The notes under the pieces were generated by a model. The model was not told the DNA's origin, ran no database searches, and saw nothing but the letters and a program-made list of their open reading frames with translations. A stretch of DNA of 64,000 nt from Bedellia somnulentella (lineage: Eukaryota > Arthropoda > Insecta > Lepidoptera > Bedelliidae), in NCBI GenBank assembly GCA_963576735.1, contig OY755177.1:17112001-17176000 (forward strand), read 5' to 3'. The position numbers and the translations under genes were made by a program. Below are positions 63,736-64,000 of this stretch, piece after piece; within the stretch, counting starts at the first letter, position 1; each line of letters begins with the position of its first letter.

Positions 63736-64000
63736 AAGAGTACAACTGCAGTCTACGTTAGAACTTTTGGCTAGTGAACATTAGTACATGAATAGACAAT
63801 TAAGCGTTAAATACTAATTCATTGCAATACAGTTATAACTTTATGAAACATACGTTTTTTTTTTGCATAATTAGCGTATAAGGATAGCTAAAACACAATG
63901 TACTTTATAAATGAAAATTAACCAAAATATTTGTTTCTAAAAAAAAAAACACATTTATTTGCCAATACATGAGTATAAATGGTGGTGTATAAAATAAAGG
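63736..64000. other. Noncoding DNA to window edge
   Basis: AT-rich; nothing recognised. Confidence 0.3.

Overview
The window looks like nuclear DNA of an insect, most likely a moth or butterfly. It is AT-rich, has spliceosomal introns, carries seven exons of an insect-type V-ATPase subunit a gene on the minus strand, and is packed with tRNA-headed SINEs, LINE fragments, a BEL/Pao LTR element and foldback MITEs. The order is inferred from the mix of repeats and not from a diagnostic gene, so Lepidoptera is likely but not proven.

Layout. From about 31.47 kb down to base 1, on the minus strand, lies the 5' half of one host gene, the V-type proton ATPase 116-kDa subunit a (Vha100-like). Seven coding exons join in frame and give about 430 residues: the cytosolic N-terminal domain and the first membrane segment. 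The gene continues beyond the left edge. Introns range from 0.8 to 13.9 kb. Intron 2 holds a 6.3-kb BEL/Pao retrotransposon (9843-16149) in the opposite orientation, with two 320-bp LTRs that read as identical, a 5-bp target duplication and a frameshift in the reverse transcriptase. Exons 1, 2, 4 and 5 each have one or two broken partial copies beside them. From 31.5 to 64 kb I see no host coding exon. That half is intergenic or 5' UTR-intron DNA made of nested repeats.

Names used for repeats. Family A is a retroposon of about 245 bp with about 53 copies, roughly a sixth of the window. SINE-B is tRNA-headed, about 350 bp. SINE-C and SINE-D are other tRNA-headed SINEs. LINE-E is a non-LTR element seen only as 3' ends. 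MITE-F and MITE-G are palindromic elements with 3-bp TWA target duplications, like PIF/Harbinger. R130 and R300 are local repeats.

Main observation. Family A, SINE-B and LINE-E have unrelated bodies but end in the same kind of 3' structure: CTCTG, a G/C-C stem around a CCCC..GGGG hairpin, GTGA, then a TATG-type tail. Several Family A copies have 8-13-bp target duplications. This fits one LINE machinery moving at least two non-autonomous families through a shared 3' recognition hairpin. At 4.7-5.3 kb, and in degenerate form at 24.3-25.2 kb, the same tail has become a tandem array. All coordinates for diverged repeats are read by eye and may be off by 5-20 bases.
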